64,000 nt of DNA from Virgibacillus ihumii (GCF_902726655.1 NZ_CACVAN010000001.1:1054001-1118000), one strand, 5' to 3'; positions 38,526-47,188 are shown, counted from the first letter of the stretch. A program made the numbers and translations. The notes: generated by a model from the letters alone, not told the origin.

Positions 38526-38572
38526 AAATAATAACAAATAACCTATCTGTAAATGATTGGGGGGCTGTATTT

Positions 38573-38713
38573 TTGGAACATTTGTCAGACGAACTGCTGC
38601 TTGAATCGTATCATAAAGCAAATGAATTAAATTTAAGCCCTGATTTTGTATATCTTATTAAACAAGAAATTAATAAACGATCCCTAGCGCACAAAATAAA
38701 AAATACAGGTTGA
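38573..38713 (+). CDS. sda: Sporulation checkpoint inhibitor Sda
   Basis: Sda binds sporulation histidine kinases such as KinA and stops the phosphorelay when replication starts or stalls. The 46-residue product reads LSDELLLESYHKANELNLSP, the first helix of the known hairpin, and ends SLAHKIKNTG. The start is a TTG, with GGGGGG about eight bases before it; no in-frame ATG exists. Position next to yqeG, DnaA boxes and promoter all agree with B. subtilis sda. Its C-terminus is short, as usual for this unstable protein. Confidence 0.93.
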   Translation: MEHLSDELLLESYHKANELNLSPDFVYLIKQEINKRSLAHKIKNTG

Positions 38714-38722
38714 TGAAATATG

Positions 38723-38754
38723 CCCTTATCATTTTAATGATAGGGTTTTTTTAT
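38723..38754 (+). terminator. Rho-independent terminator of sda
   Basis: CCCTTATCA and TGATAGGG form a stem followed by TTTTTTTATTTTA, ten bases after the sda stop. Confidence 0.9.
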
Positions 38755-38863
38755 TTTATCCGGTTTAAGTTTATGGTAAGCTGATTTTGGTGAATTTTAT
38801 TTTTTTGTAGCTGTTTTATCATAATCAGTAACCAAATGTAAGCTATACTAAACACTTATACTT

Positions 38864-38940
38864 ACTAGAAAACTTGGCATTCGCCAATCCCTTCGTTGTA
38901 CTTATGCGGATAGGAAAGATTTATACTATCCTATCTGCTA
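38864..38940. repeat. Two-hairpin dispersed element, copy 1 (mrpA leader)
   Basis: Starts TAGAAAACTTGGCATTCGCC. Hairpin A is TTGGC-ATTC-GCCAA (38874-38887). Hairpin B has a ten-base stem (38906-38915 with 38929-38938, one G-T pair) around a loop containing TTTATAC. It ends 34 bases before the mrpA ATG, inside the probable leader. Related copies are at 55797 and 63953. Confidence 0.8.
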
Positions 38941-38973
38941 AAATTAAACATCCCTTTTAGGAGGAAACACCAG

Positions 38974-41310
38974 ATGATATACATAGTACTTATCCCGCTA
39001 TTACTTGCTTGTTTTATTCCTGCACTAAGTAAATTGAAACATAAAATTCACACGGGTATTTTTGTGTTTTTCATTCCCTTTTTCATTTTTTTGTATTTCA
39101 TTCGTTTTATAGGAGATGGTTTTTCTCCAATTAGACAGTCCTATCAATGGATTCCATCGTTACATATAAATTTTGACTTTTATCTGGATGGACTAAGTCT
39201 TCTGTTTGCATTACTGATTAGTGGTATCGGGGCACTTGTTGTTTTATATTCTATCTACTATCTGGATAAAACTGAACGTTTGGGACAGTTCTATGTTTAC
39301 TTATTAATGTTCATGTCCGCAATGCTGGGAATTGTGCTGTCAGATAACGTATTTGTTTTATATTCATTTTGGGAATTAACTTCAATTTCATCTTTCCTGT
39401 TAATCGGCTATTGGCATTTTAATGAACGATCAAGATACGGGGCATTAAAATCACTGTTGATTACCATTTTTGGCGGTTTGAGCATGTTTGGTGGATTTAT
39501 TCTGTTATATGTGATAACTGGTACTGCGAGCATCCAGTCTATGATAGAGCAGTCAGACGTTATATTAAACAGTCCGTATCTGCCATTGATTCTTGGTTTC
39601 CTGCTTCTGGGAGCATTTACAAAATCGGCACAATTTCCATTCCATATCTGGCTGCCCGATGCAATGGAAGCACCGACACCGGTCAGTGCCTACCTCCACT
39701 CAGCCACTATGGTTAAAGCTGGGTTGTTTTTAGTAGCACGCTTTTCACCAATTTTTTCAAACTATGAATGGTTCCTGATTATCGTAAGTATAATGGGGAT
39801 CGTAACATTATGCTGGGGCTCCTATATGGCCGTCAGACAGACAGATTTAAAAGCAATTTTAGCATTTTCCACCATCAGTCAGCTTGGTATGATTATGGCA
39901 ATGCTCGGATTCGGTACACAAGTTGCTGTTTATGCAGCTGTATTTCATATTTTAAACCATGCCACCTTTAAAGGCAGTCTGTTCATGGTTGCCGGTATAA
40001 TTGACCATGAAACAGGCACAAGAGATATCCGGAAACTTGGCGGTTTACTGACATTAATGCCGATGACAGCAACGTTAGCGCTGTTTGGCACATTCTCAAT
40101 GGCGGGAATTCCGCTTCCATTTCTGAATGGTTTCTACAGTAAGGAATTGTTTTTCGGGTCTTCCCTTGATTTATCTGAAGGAGTCGGCAGCACAGCACAA
40201 ATGCTGGCACAGTCAATTCCATATCTGGCAGTGCTGGGAAGTATTTTCACGTTTGTTTATTCGTTGTATTTCTTTTTCGGAGTATTCACCGGCAACAAAC
40301 AACTGGACAAACTGCCAAAGAAACCACATGAGGCTCCATTTGGAATGCTGACAGCACCACTTGTTCTGGTGCTTGGTGTCATTCTGATCGGGATTTTCCC
40401 AAATGCTGTCAATGGCACGTTTCTGGCACACGCAGCGGAAGCTGTATATGGAAATGAAGTAATTACAGACGTTTATTTTTGGCATGGCTTTGACTCCAGA
40501 GCATTTCAAATGTCATTAATTGTTGTCGGAGTCGGTGCAATTCTTGTTCTAACAAGAAAAAAATGGAGCGGTGTTTATAACTTCTTGCCAGGGAAATTGA
40601 GTGCTAACAAACTTTATGACGTCCTGTTGGATAAAACGGATATTTATTCCAATAAGGTTACCGGTTTTTACATGACCGGGTCACTGCGACTGTATATGGC
40701 AATTATATTGGGAACAACTTTCATCGTTACATATGCATTTATGATCATTACCGGCGGGTTTACCATTCGTTTTGATGACCTTGCTCCGGTCACCGCAATT
40801 GAAATTGCCGTCGCAATCGTGATGACTGTTGCTGCAATTGCAACAATATTTGCAAGGCGTAACTTGTCAGCTATTTTATTACTTGGTGTTGTCGGCTATG
40901 GCATATCCATTCTGTTTGTCATATACAGGGCACCTGACCTTGCATTAACACAACTGATTATTGAAACCGTTACTGTAGTGCTGTTCCTGCTTTGCTTCTA
41001 CCATTTGCCAGCCATGCGTGAGCGGGGTGAAACAGCAGGGACCAAAACAGTCAATACGATTATCTCGGTTGGATTTGGTTCCATGTTGACGTTAATCGGT
41101 ATTTCTGCACACAGCACTGACTGGTTTGGAACCATTTCAGAATACTTCATTAAAACATCACACTCCCTTGGCGGAGGGGACAACATTGTTAACGTCATTC
41201 TGGTCGATATGCGAGGCCTTGATACGTTATTCGAAATAACAGTACTTGGCATTGCGGCACTGGCTATTTTCAGCCTCATCAACTTGAAGAATAATAAGGG
41301 GGCGAAATAA
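38974..41310 (+). CDS. mrpA: Mrp Na+/H+ antiporter subunit A
   Basis: MrpA is the largest subunit of the multisubunit cation/proton antiporter and is homologous to NuoL of complex I. The 778-residue membrane protein has the proton-channel core (about 55-420; LLGAFTKSAQFPFHIWLPDAM and FSTISQLGMIMAM) and the extra MrpA C-terminal domain (about 600-770; YRAPDLALTQLIIETVTV, NVILVDMRGLDTLFEI). TTTTAGGAGG precedes the ATG. It ends TAA directly followed by the ATG of mrpC, and no mrpB lies between. The operon exports sodium and supports growth in salt and alkali. Confidence 0.97.
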   Translation: MIYIVLIPLLLACFIPALSKLKHKIHTGIFVFFIPFFIFLYFIRFIGDGFSPIRQSYQWIPSLHINFDFYLDGLSLLFALLISGIGALVVLYSIYYLDKTERLGQFYVYLLMFMSAMLGIVLSDNVFVLYSFWELTSISSFLLIGYWHFNERSRYGALKSLLITIFGGLSMFGGFILLYVITGTASIQSMIEQSDVILNSPYLPLILGFLLLGAFTKSAQFPFHIWLPDAMEAPTPVSAYLHSATMVKAGLFLVARFSPIFSNYEWFLIIVSIMGIVTLCWGSYMAVRQTDLKAILAFSTISQLGMIMAMLGFGTQVAVYAAVFHILNHATFKGSLFMVAGIIDHETGTRDIRKLGGLLTLMPMTATLALFGTFSMAGIPLPFLNGFYSKELFFGSSLDLSEGVGSTAQMLAQSIPYLAVLGSIFTFVYSLYFFFGVFTGNKQLDKLPKKPHEAPFGMLTAPLVLVLGVILIGIFPNAVNGTFLAHAAEAVYGNEVITDVYFWHGFDSRAFQMSLIVVGVGAILVLTRKKWSGVYNFLPGKLSANKLYDVLLDKTDIYSNKVTGFYMTGSLRLYMAIILGTTFIVTYAFMIITGGFTIRFDDLAPVTAIEIAVAIVMTVAAIATIFARRNLSAILLLGVVGYGISILFVIYRAPDLALTQLIIETVTVVLFLLCFYHLPAMRERGETAGTKTVNTIISVGFGSMLTLIGISAHSTDWFGTISEYFIKTSHSLGGGDNIVNVILVDMRGLDTLFEITVLGIAALAIFSLINLKNNKGAK

Positions 41311-41649
41311 ATGGAAATTATTACATCAATTCTCGCCGGACTTTTATTTGCTACAGGAATTTACAATCTGCTGCAAAAACAGCTGCTGCGAATTGTTATT
41401 GGTACTGGACTGATATCACACGGAGCACATTTGTTCATACTGACTATGGGAAAATTAAAACGCGGACAACCGCCGATTTTAACAGAGGGAGTAGAAAATT
41501 ATGTGGATCCACTTCCGCAGGCATTGATTCTGACATCGATTGTCATCAGTTTTGGAGTTACCAGTCTGGTCATAGTGCTTGCATACCGGACCGCAAATGA
41601 AAATAAAACAGACAATATGGAAGAGTTAAGGGGTAGCGAACATGAGTAA
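41311..41649 (+). CDS. mrpC: Mrp Na+/H+ antiporter subunit C
   Basis: A 112-residue, three-helix membrane protein homologous to NuoK. The sequences LRIVIGTGLISHGAHLFILTMG and DPLPQALILTSIVISFGVTSL are diagnostic for MrpC rather than MrpB. The length equals that of B. subtilis MrpC within a residue. It follows mrpA without a spacer and overlaps mrpD by eight bases. Confidence 0.96.
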   Translation: MEIITSILAGLLFATGIYNLLQKQLLRIVIGTGLISHGAHLFILTMGKLKRGQPPILTEGVENYVDPLPQALILTSIVISFGVTSLVIVLAYRTANENKTDNMEELRGSEHE

Positions 41650-43117
41650 TTTAGCAGTCTTGCCAATCATCATTCCATTGCTTTCAGGAATTATACTTGC
41701 ATTTTTCCCAAAAAAGCTAACGCTTGTACGATCACTGGCCAAAGTGTTTATAACAATAAACCTGCTGGTATCCGGTTATATCTTATTTACGGTTTATACC
41801 ACCGGATCAATCATTTTGGAAACCGGGGCTTGGCCGGCACCCTATGGAATTATTTTAGTCGCTGATTCATTGTCCATCCTTTTGGTATTTACGACAAACA
41901 TCATTGCGGCTGCATGTGCATTTTATGCGCCACATTCCCTATCAGACAAAAAGGAACAGTATTATTTTTACGCTTTCTTTTTCTTTCTGATAACCGGTGT
42001 CTCAGGTGCCTTTCTGACAGGAGATATTTTTAACCTGTTTGTGTTTTTTGAAGTGCTGTTGATGGCATCTTATGCGTTGATCGTCCTGGGAGGAGACAAA
42101 GTTCAACTAAGGGAATCAATAAAATATGTATTAATTAATCTATTTTCTTCCATCCTGTTTGTAACCGCTGTTGCCTTTTTATATGCAGCTGTCGGTACTG
42201 TCAACATGGCTCAAATTGCATTGCGTGTACAGGAGGTGGATCAGCAAGGTATTCTCACAACAATAGGTATTCTGTTGTTTTTTGTCTTTGCTACAAAAGC
42301 AGCGTTATTTCCATTGTATTATTGGATGCCAAGCCCATATGTTAAACCGAACCCGGTTATTTCAGCATTATTTGGGGCATTGTTAACCAAAGTCGGAATC
42401 TATTCTATCATTCGTGTCTTTTCATTAATTTTTATTTATAAAATTGACCTTACACACGAAGTTTTTATTTGGATTGCAGGCTTATCGATGATCTTTGGTG
42501 TAATCGGGGCCTTATCCACCAACAATATCAAATTGATTATTGCCTATAATATCATCCCGGCGATTGGATTTATTATCATGGGAATCGGCGTTTTCAATGA
42601 AACGGCTGTCAGTGGATCTGTTTACTATCTGATTCATGATATGATTATTAAAGCGGCATTATTTCTTATTGCGGGAACTGTAGCATATGTAGCAGGTACA
42701 TCTGATTTGAGAAAGTTCAGCGGGTTAATCCACTACTATCCTGTTTTAGGATGGCTTCTGTTCGTGTCAGCATTTGTTCTTGCAGGGATACCGCCTTTCA
42801 GCGGATTTATCGGGAAACTGCTTCTGCTTACCGGAGCACTGTCTGATGATGAAATTGCCATTGTGATTATTGGGTTGATCAGCAGTCTGTTGATTTTGTA
42901 CTCCATCATGAAAATATTTATCAAAGGGTTCTGGGGTGTGAAAGATGAATCCTTTGAACCAAAATCAATAAAAGGTTTAACTGGACCGATCGCTTTTCTG
43001 GTGGCAATATCCGTTTTCTTAGGTGTAGGCGCGGAGTTCATCTATCCGTCTATCGAAAATATCTCAACGTATTTACTTGACCCGGAAATATATATCGATT
43101 CCGTCCTTAAGGAGTGA
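41642..43117 (+). CDS. mrpD: Mrp Na+/H+ antiporter subunit D
   Basis: MrpD, homologous to NuoM/NuoN, is the second large proton-channel subunit. The 491-residue protein has about 14 helices, with the conserved GDIFNLFVFFEVLLMASYALIV near 120-140 carrying the key glutamate, and FATKAALFPLYYWMPSPY near 215-235 carrying the key lysine. It overlaps mrpC by eight bases and is followed six bases later by mrpE. Confidence 0.97.
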   Translation: MSNLAVLPIIIPLLSGIILAFFPKKLTLVRSLAKVFITINLLVSGYILFTVYTTGSIILETGAWPAPYGIILVADSLSILLVFTTNIIAAACAFYAPHSLSDKKEQYYFYAFFFFLITGVSGAFLTGDIFNLFVFFEVLLMASYALIVLGGDKVQLRESIKYVLINLFSSILFVTAVAFLYAAVGTVNMAQIALRVQEVDQQGILTTIGILLFFVFATKAALFPLYYWMPSPYVKPNPVISALFGALLTKVGIYSIIRVFSLIFIYKIDLTHEVFIWIAGLSMIFGVIGALSTNNIKLIIAYNIIPAIGFIIMGIGVFNETAVSGSVYYLIHDMIIKAALFLIAGTVAYVAGTSDLRKFSGLIHYYPVLGWLLFVSAFVLAGIPPFSGFIGKLLLLTGALSDDEIAIVIIGLISSLLILYSIMKIFIKGFWGVKDESFEPKSIKGLTGPIAFLVAISVFLGVGAEFIYPSIENISTYLLDPEIYIDSVLKE

Positions 43118-43123
43118 TGTCAG

Positions 43124-43600
43124 ATGGCCTTTCAAATACTGATAAACTTAATTATCGCAACAATGTGGATGTTTCTGAGTGAAACGTATACCGCAGCAAG
43201 TTTTGTTACAGGGTATATTCTCGGTTTAGGCTTATTATTTTTATTAAACCGTTTTATACCCGATTCATTTTACCTTAAACGGGTTTATAAAATTTTCATG
43301 TTGATTATGTTATTTATTAAAGAATTGATTAAATCAAATATTGATATTGTCAAGCTTGTCTATAATCCAAAACCGGAGTTTGAGCCCGGCATATTTGCCC
43401 TTCCGACTGAATTAAAAAGCAATTGGGAAATTACACTGTTGGCCAATCTGATTACACTCACACCAGGTACGTTGTCTGTGGCTGTATCAGAGGACAATAC
43501 CCATATTTACATTCATGCACTGGACATAGACGATATCAATGATGAGATCAACTCCATTAAAGATACATTTGAAAAAGCGATTATGGAGGTGACACGATGA
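43124..43600 (+). CDS. mrpE: Mrp Na+/H+ antiporter subunit E
   Basis: A 158-residue subunit with membrane helices in its first 75 residues, then a soluble domain with NLITLTPGTLSVAVSEDNTHIYIHALD, the family signature. It has the same length as B. subtilis MrpE. It overlaps mrpF by four bases (ATGA). MrpE has no complex I counterpart and is needed for full antiport. Confidence 0.96.
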   Translation: MAFQILINLIIATMWMFLSETYTAASFVTGYILGLGLLFLLNRFIPDSFYLKRVYKIFMLIMLFIKELIKSNIDIVKLVYNPKPEFEPGIFALPTELKSNWEITLLANLITLTPGTLSVAVSEDNTHIYIHALDIDDINDEINSIKDTFEKAIMEVTR

Positions 43601-43908
43601 ACGACATTCTTCAGGTCACACAAAATATAATACCAATTGCTACGCAAGTGAGCCTGATTTTAATTGCTGTTTCGCTTATTTTGCTTCTGATCCGGATTGT
43701 TAAAGGGCCAACCAATGCAGATCGTGCAGTAGCTCTTGATGCAATCGGAATAAACATGGTAGGACTGGGAGCATTGTTATCTATCACACTGGGAACAACC
43801 AAGTTTAATGATGTTGTTCTATTAATTGGTATTTTATTGTTCATCGGCACACTTGTCATTGCCAAATATCTTGAAAAGGGTGTTATTATTGATCGAGACA
43901 CTGATTAG
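43597..43908 (+). CDS. mrpF: Mrp Na+/H+ antiporter subunit F
   Basis: A 103-residue, three-helix subunit. The motif RIVKGPTNADRAVALDAIG near 35-53 identifies MrpF, and the third helix LIGILLFIGTLVIAKYLEKG is typical. The ATG overlaps the mrpE stop. Its end overlaps the start of mrpG by 20 bases. Confidence 0.96.
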   Translation: MNDILQVTQNIIPIATQVSLILIAVSLILLLIRIVKGPTNADRAVALDAIGINMVGLGALLSITLGTTKFNDVVLLIGILLFIGTLVIAKYLEKGVIIDRDTD

Positions 43909-44263
43909 CATCATTTTGAATTTAATCATCATCTTTTTCCTCTTATTCGGAGTATTTTTCATGCTATCCAGCTCAATCGGAATAATACGCTTTCCTGATG
44001 TGTTTACAAGGTTGCATGCGGCTTCTAAATCAGCAACACTTGGTGTGGTTGGCATTCTGGTTGGAGCTACACTCTATTTGTACATAAATGATGGTATTGT
44101 CAGCGGTAAATTATTACTGGCTATTGTATTTGTCTTTTTAACGTCACCGGTTTCCGGTCATATGATTGCACGTGCTGCGCATCGGAAAGGCATAAAACCG
44201 GTACTGAAGCACAGGCGGGATGAATACGAAGATGCAATCCAAAAACATACAAAGCAGCACTGA
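43889..44263 (+). CDS. mrpG: Mrp Na+/H+ antiporter subunit G
   Basis: MrpG closes the operon. The 124-residue product has three helices and the signature SSIGIIRFPDVFTRLHAASK near 30-50, then LVGATLYLYI and HMIARAAHRKG. The start is a TTG at 43889 inside mrpF, with AAAAGGGTG six bases upstream, giving the B. subtilis length. An earlier in-frame ATG at 43826 lies deep in mrpF and has no site. Confidence 0.94.
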   Translation: MIETLISIILNLIIIFFLLFGVFFMLSSSIGIIRFPDVFTRLHAASKSATLGVVGILVGATLYLYINDGIVSGKLLLAIVFVFLTSPVSGHMIARAAHRKGIKPVLKHRRDEYEDAIQKHTKQH

Positions 44264-44268
44264 CTTTT

Positions 44269-44298
44269 CCGGCTATTTTCAGCATAGCCGGTTTTTTT
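44269..44298 (+). terminator. Rho-independent terminator of the mrp operon
   Basis: CCGGCTAT and ATAGCCGG form a perfect eight-base stem followed by seven T residues, just below the mrpG stop. Confidence 0.95.
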
Positions 44299-44394
44299 AT
44301 GTATTTAATAAGGACAGACACAAAATGCCTTACACCTTCATAAAGATGTTATATGGGCTGAAGCCCAACTGGCTCGTTAAGGAGGTGGCTATGT

Positions 44395-45099
44395 TTGTCG
44401 GGAATTTTGAGTGTCCTTGCTTTATTAATTAAAGAAGCATTATTTTTTGTGTCGTATGTAAAAAATCACGCTTTTCCTCAACCGCTCCCCCCTGAAGATG
44501 AAAAAAAGTATATCGAAGCGATGCAAAATGGAAGTCATGAAGCACGCAACAAATTGATCGAGCACAATTTAAGACTTGTCGCCCATATTGTCAAGAAGTT
44601 TGAAAATACCGGTGAGGACATGGAAGACTTAATTTCCATCGGCACCATTGGACTGATTAAAGGAATCGAAAGTTACTCAACGGACAAAGGAACAAAACTG
44701 GCGACCTACGCTGCACGTTGTATTGAAAATGAAATATTGATGCATTTACGCGCTTTAAAAAAAGTAAGGAAGGATGTTTCATTGCATGATCCGATTGGCC
44801 AGGATAAGGAAGGAAATGAGATCAGTCTCATTGATATTCTGGAAGCGGAAAACCAAAATATAATCGAATACATCCAATTAAATATGGAAATTGACAAAAT
44901 GAATGAATACTTATCAATTTTGGATACCCGTGAGAAAGAGGTTATTCTTTACCGATACGGACTCAATAACCACAACGAAATGACACAGCGGGAAATCGCT
45001 CAGATGCTTGACATTTCCAGAAGTTATGTATCGCGTATTGAAAAAAGAGCGCTAATGAAAGTATTTCATGAATATTTCCGTAAAGAAAGAAGAGGTTAA
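44395..45099 (+). CDS. sigK: RNA polymerase sigma-K factor, late mother-cell sporulation
   Basis: SigK directs late mother-cell genes for coat and cortex. It is made as pro-SigK; the first 20 residues ([20 protein letters not shown]) form the hydrophobic pro-peptide cut by SpoIVFB before [10 protein letters not shown]. The 234 residues contain region 2 ([25 protein letters not shown]) and region 4 ([22 protein letters not shown]). The gene is continuous with no skin-type interruption. The start is TTG, with AAGGAGG upstream; an out-of-frame ATG four bases earlier uses the same site and opens a 13-codon reading frame. Confidence 0.95.
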   Translation: MSGILSVLALLIKEALFFVSYVKNHAFPQPLPPEDEKKYIEAMQNGSHEARNKLIEHNLRLVAHIVKKFENTGEDMEDLISIGTIGLIKGIESYSTDKGTKLATYAARCIENEILMHLRALKKVRKDVSLHDPIGQDKEGNEISLIDILEAENQNIIEYIQLNMEIDKMNEYLSILDTREKEVILYRYGLNNHNEMTQREIAQMLDISRSYVSRIEKRALMKVFHEYFRKERRG

Positions 45100-45107
45100 A
45101 ACACGTG

Positions 45108-45140
45108 AAGCGCGATATATAATCATCATCGCGCTTCCGT
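45108..45140. terminator. Terminator hairpin between sigK and mtnN
   Basis: GAAGCGCGAT and ATCGCGCTTC form a ten-base stem. T-tracts are weak on both strands (TTAATCGTTATC plus, GTGTTTTAA minus), so it may serve convergent sigK and mtnN. Confidence 0.6.
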
Positions 45141-45172
45141 TAATCGTTATCTCATTATGATTTTATAATATA

Positions 45173-45862
45173 TTATATAGCTGGTATGACCTTCATAATC
45201 AGTTTGGCAGCATTTTCTGCCGCAGTTTCCAAAAATGCATCAAAGGAAACGGATGAATCTTTTCCGGCGATATCACTCAACGCACGAATGATTACAAAAG
45301 GACTTCCGTATTGATAACAAACCTGTGCAATAGCAGCAGCCTCCATTTCACCGGCAATCATCGCAGGGAATCGTTCTTTTACAAATGCGACCCTGGAAGA
45401 ATCGGACATAAAGGAATCACCAGTTGCAATAATTCCCTCTGTATATCGCACTCCCAATTCTTTAATTGCATCCGAAGTTTTCATTACCAATGATTTGTCC
45501 GGTACATACACTGCAGGCATACCTGGTACCTGTCCATAAGCATAGTCGAATGCTGTACAATCCACATCATGATGAACAACTTTTGAGGATATGACAATAT
45601 CACCAACCTGAAGCGAATCTGCAAATCCGCCTGCTGATCCGGTATTTATAACATGTGAGGGCGCATATCTTTCGTGCATTATAGTTGCAGCCATTGCCGC
45701 ATTCACTTTTCCGATACCCGATTTAAGCAAAACGATATCCCTTTCAAAAAGTTTACCTTCAATAAACAGACAGTTGGCTACAGTTATTTCGCTTCTGTCT
45801 GTCATCTGCTGCTTTAACATCTCTATTTCCTCATCCATCGCACCAATAATTCCAATTGGCAT
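45173..45862 (-). CDS. mtnN: 5'-methylthioadenosine/S-adenosylhomocysteine nucleosidase
   Basis: MtnN (Pfs) removes adenine from methylthioadenosine and S-adenosylhomocysteine in the methionine and methyl cycle. The 229-residue product begins MPIGIIGAMDEEIEML with the catalytic glutamate and contains NTGSAGGFADSL, GEMEAAAIAQVCYQ and IRALSDIAGK with the catalytic aspartate. AAGGGGG precedes the ATG at 45862. Confidence 0.96.
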   Translation of the reverse strand: MPIGIIGAMDEEIEMLKQQMTDRSEITVANCLFIEGKLFERDIVLLKSGIGKVNAAMAATIMHERYAPSHVINTGSAGGFADSLQVGDIVISSKVVHHDVDCTAFDYAYGQVPGMPAVYVPDKSLVMKTSDAIKELGVRYTEGIIATGDSFMSDSSRVAFVKERFPAMIAGEMEAAAIAQVCYQYGSPFVIIRALSDIAGKDSSVSFDAFLETAAENAAKLIMKVIPAI

Positions 45863-45894
45863 CGCAAATGCCCCCTTCATCCCACAATTGATTG

Positions 45895-46551
45895 TTATTC
45901 AAATCTGTACTTCTGATCATTTTCTTTAAGTTCTTCCACCTTTGTTGGTTTCCAGCCCTCATTTTTAACCCATGTCAAATATACACGGTAGGTATTCGTT
46001 TCATTTGCATCAGAAGTGGTCACTACTACCTTTTGATCACCATTTCTGGAAATCCACCACATTATCAGGTTTTCACTGTTTAAATCGGTTGCTGTTGATA
46101 TTGCTTTTCTCATTTCAATCCGATCCTGTGATCCTTCATTATAGTTAATCGTATGCGGGCCAGTCTGTTCCGTTCCCACCGGCTGCCAATTACCCGTATA
46201 TGCTTTGACCACATTATCGTCTGAAGGTTTCACTTTTTGTCTTTCTTCGTTGTTGCTATCATTTTTTTGCTGCGCATCCTCTAATTGTTCATCACTATCA
46301 CCGGAACTCCCGGAGCTGCTTTCCTGCTTCTCGTCAGAATTTGCTTTACCGTTATGATTACTTTGTTCACCCTCGGACTGATTTGTTCCGCTCCCTTCTG
46401 CCATCTCTTCATTATCGCCACCAACTACCAGCAGTGCTATAAAGACGACCAGAAGCACACTTCCAAGTATCGTGAAAATAGTCAGTGATTTTGTATTTTT
46501 TCTCCGCTTATCAAATTTGCCAACCCGTGAATTTTTCTGGTTTTCAGACAT
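45895..46551 (-). CDS. yrrS: YrrS-like DUF1510 membrane protein
   Basis: A 218-residue protein with a basic N-terminus (about 1-22), one membrane helix (about 24-45), a low-complexity linker rich in serine, glutamate and asparagine (about 46-115), and a C-terminal globular domain (about 116-218; AYTGNWQPVGTEQTGPH) of the DUF1510 family. In B. subtilis yrrS follows pbpI and its product is envelope-related; pbpI is not here, and yrrS follows greA directly. The function is unknown. Confidence 0.88.
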   Translation of the reverse strand: MSENQKNSRVGKFDKRRKNTKSLTIFTILGSVLLVVFIALLVVGGDNEEMAEGSGTNQSEGEQSNHNGKANSDEKQESSSGSSGDSDEQLEDAQQKNDSNNEERQKVKPSDDNVVKAYTGNWQPVGTEQTGPHTINYNEGSQDRIEMRKAISTATDLNSENLIMWWISRNGDQKVVVTTSDANETNTYRVYLTWVKNEGWKPTKVEELKENDQKYRFE

Positions 46552-46670
46552 GGCCGCTTCCCTCCCCATAGTGCACATGACTATAATATCATATTTTACA
46601 CACAAAAATATATGCCGGGGAAATCGTAAATCACCTGAGAAAACTGCAGTTAACACCCTTTCTTAGACGA

Positions 46671-46700
46671 AAAAAAACGGAATGAATTATCCATTCCGTT
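46671..46700 (-). terminator. Rho-independent terminator of greA
   Basis: AACGGAATG and CATTCCGTT form a nine-base stem followed by TTTTTTTT on the minus strand. Confidence 0.93.
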
Positions 46701-46711
46701 TCATCCAATCA

Positions 46712-47188
46712 TTAGTCAACTTTAACAATTTCAACCTGAATATCGCCACCTGGTGTTACTACGGAAACCTCTGTTCCGATTTCGTGACCTAATAAACTTT
46801 TAGCCATTGGTGAATCATTCGATATCTTTCCCTCAAATGGATCTGCTTCTGCACTTCCAACTATCGTATATGTTTCTTCTTCACCGTCTGGAAGTTCTTT
46901 GAAGGTTACTGACTTGCCAAGTGACACAATGTTTGGATTCTCATTATCATTTTCAATAATGACTGCATTGCGAATCATTGTTTCTACCTGTGAAATACGT
47001 GTTTCAACAAATGCTTGTTCGTCCTTTGCTGCATCGTACTCGGAATTCTCGGAAAGGTCACCAAAACTGCGGGCAACTTTAATTCTTTCCACTACTTCCT
47101 GTCTGCGTTCTGTTTTCAGATAGTGCAATTCATTCTCGAGTTTCTCTTTCCCCTCATCGGTCATATAATAACTTTTCTCTGTAGCCAT
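46712..47188 (-). CDS. greA: Transcription elongation factor GreA
   Basis: GreA rescues backtracked RNA polymerase by stimulating transcript cleavage. The 158 residues have the N-terminal coiled coil (about 10-75; with [16 protein letters not shown] at its tip, carrying the acidic residues that enter the active site) and the C-terminal FKBP-like domain. The ATG at 47188 follows AAAGGAGTG. The upstream gap to udk (about 250 bases) holds no recognised gene. Confidence 0.98.
   Translation of the reverse strand: MATEKSYYMTDEGKEKLENELHYLKTERRQEVVERIKVARSFGDLSENSEYDAAKDEQAFVETRISQVETMIRNAVIIENDNENPNIVSLGKSVTFKELPDGEEETYTIVGSAEADPFEGKISNDSPMAKSLLGHEIGTEVSVVTPGGDIQVEIVKVD

Noticed and set aside
38820..38860. 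SigA promoter for mrpA with TATACT at 38844-38849
   Set aside because: No acceptable -35 at 16-18 bases upstream, so no promoter is claimed; the true start may lie elsewhere.
41290..41320. Cryptic or frameshifted mrpB between mrpA and mrpC
   Set aside because: The two coding sequences abut with no spare bases, so no remnant can be hidden there.
44300..44380. SigE or SigK promoter before sigK
   Set aside because: CATAAAGATG resembles a -10 element but no matching -35 could be fixed with confidence.
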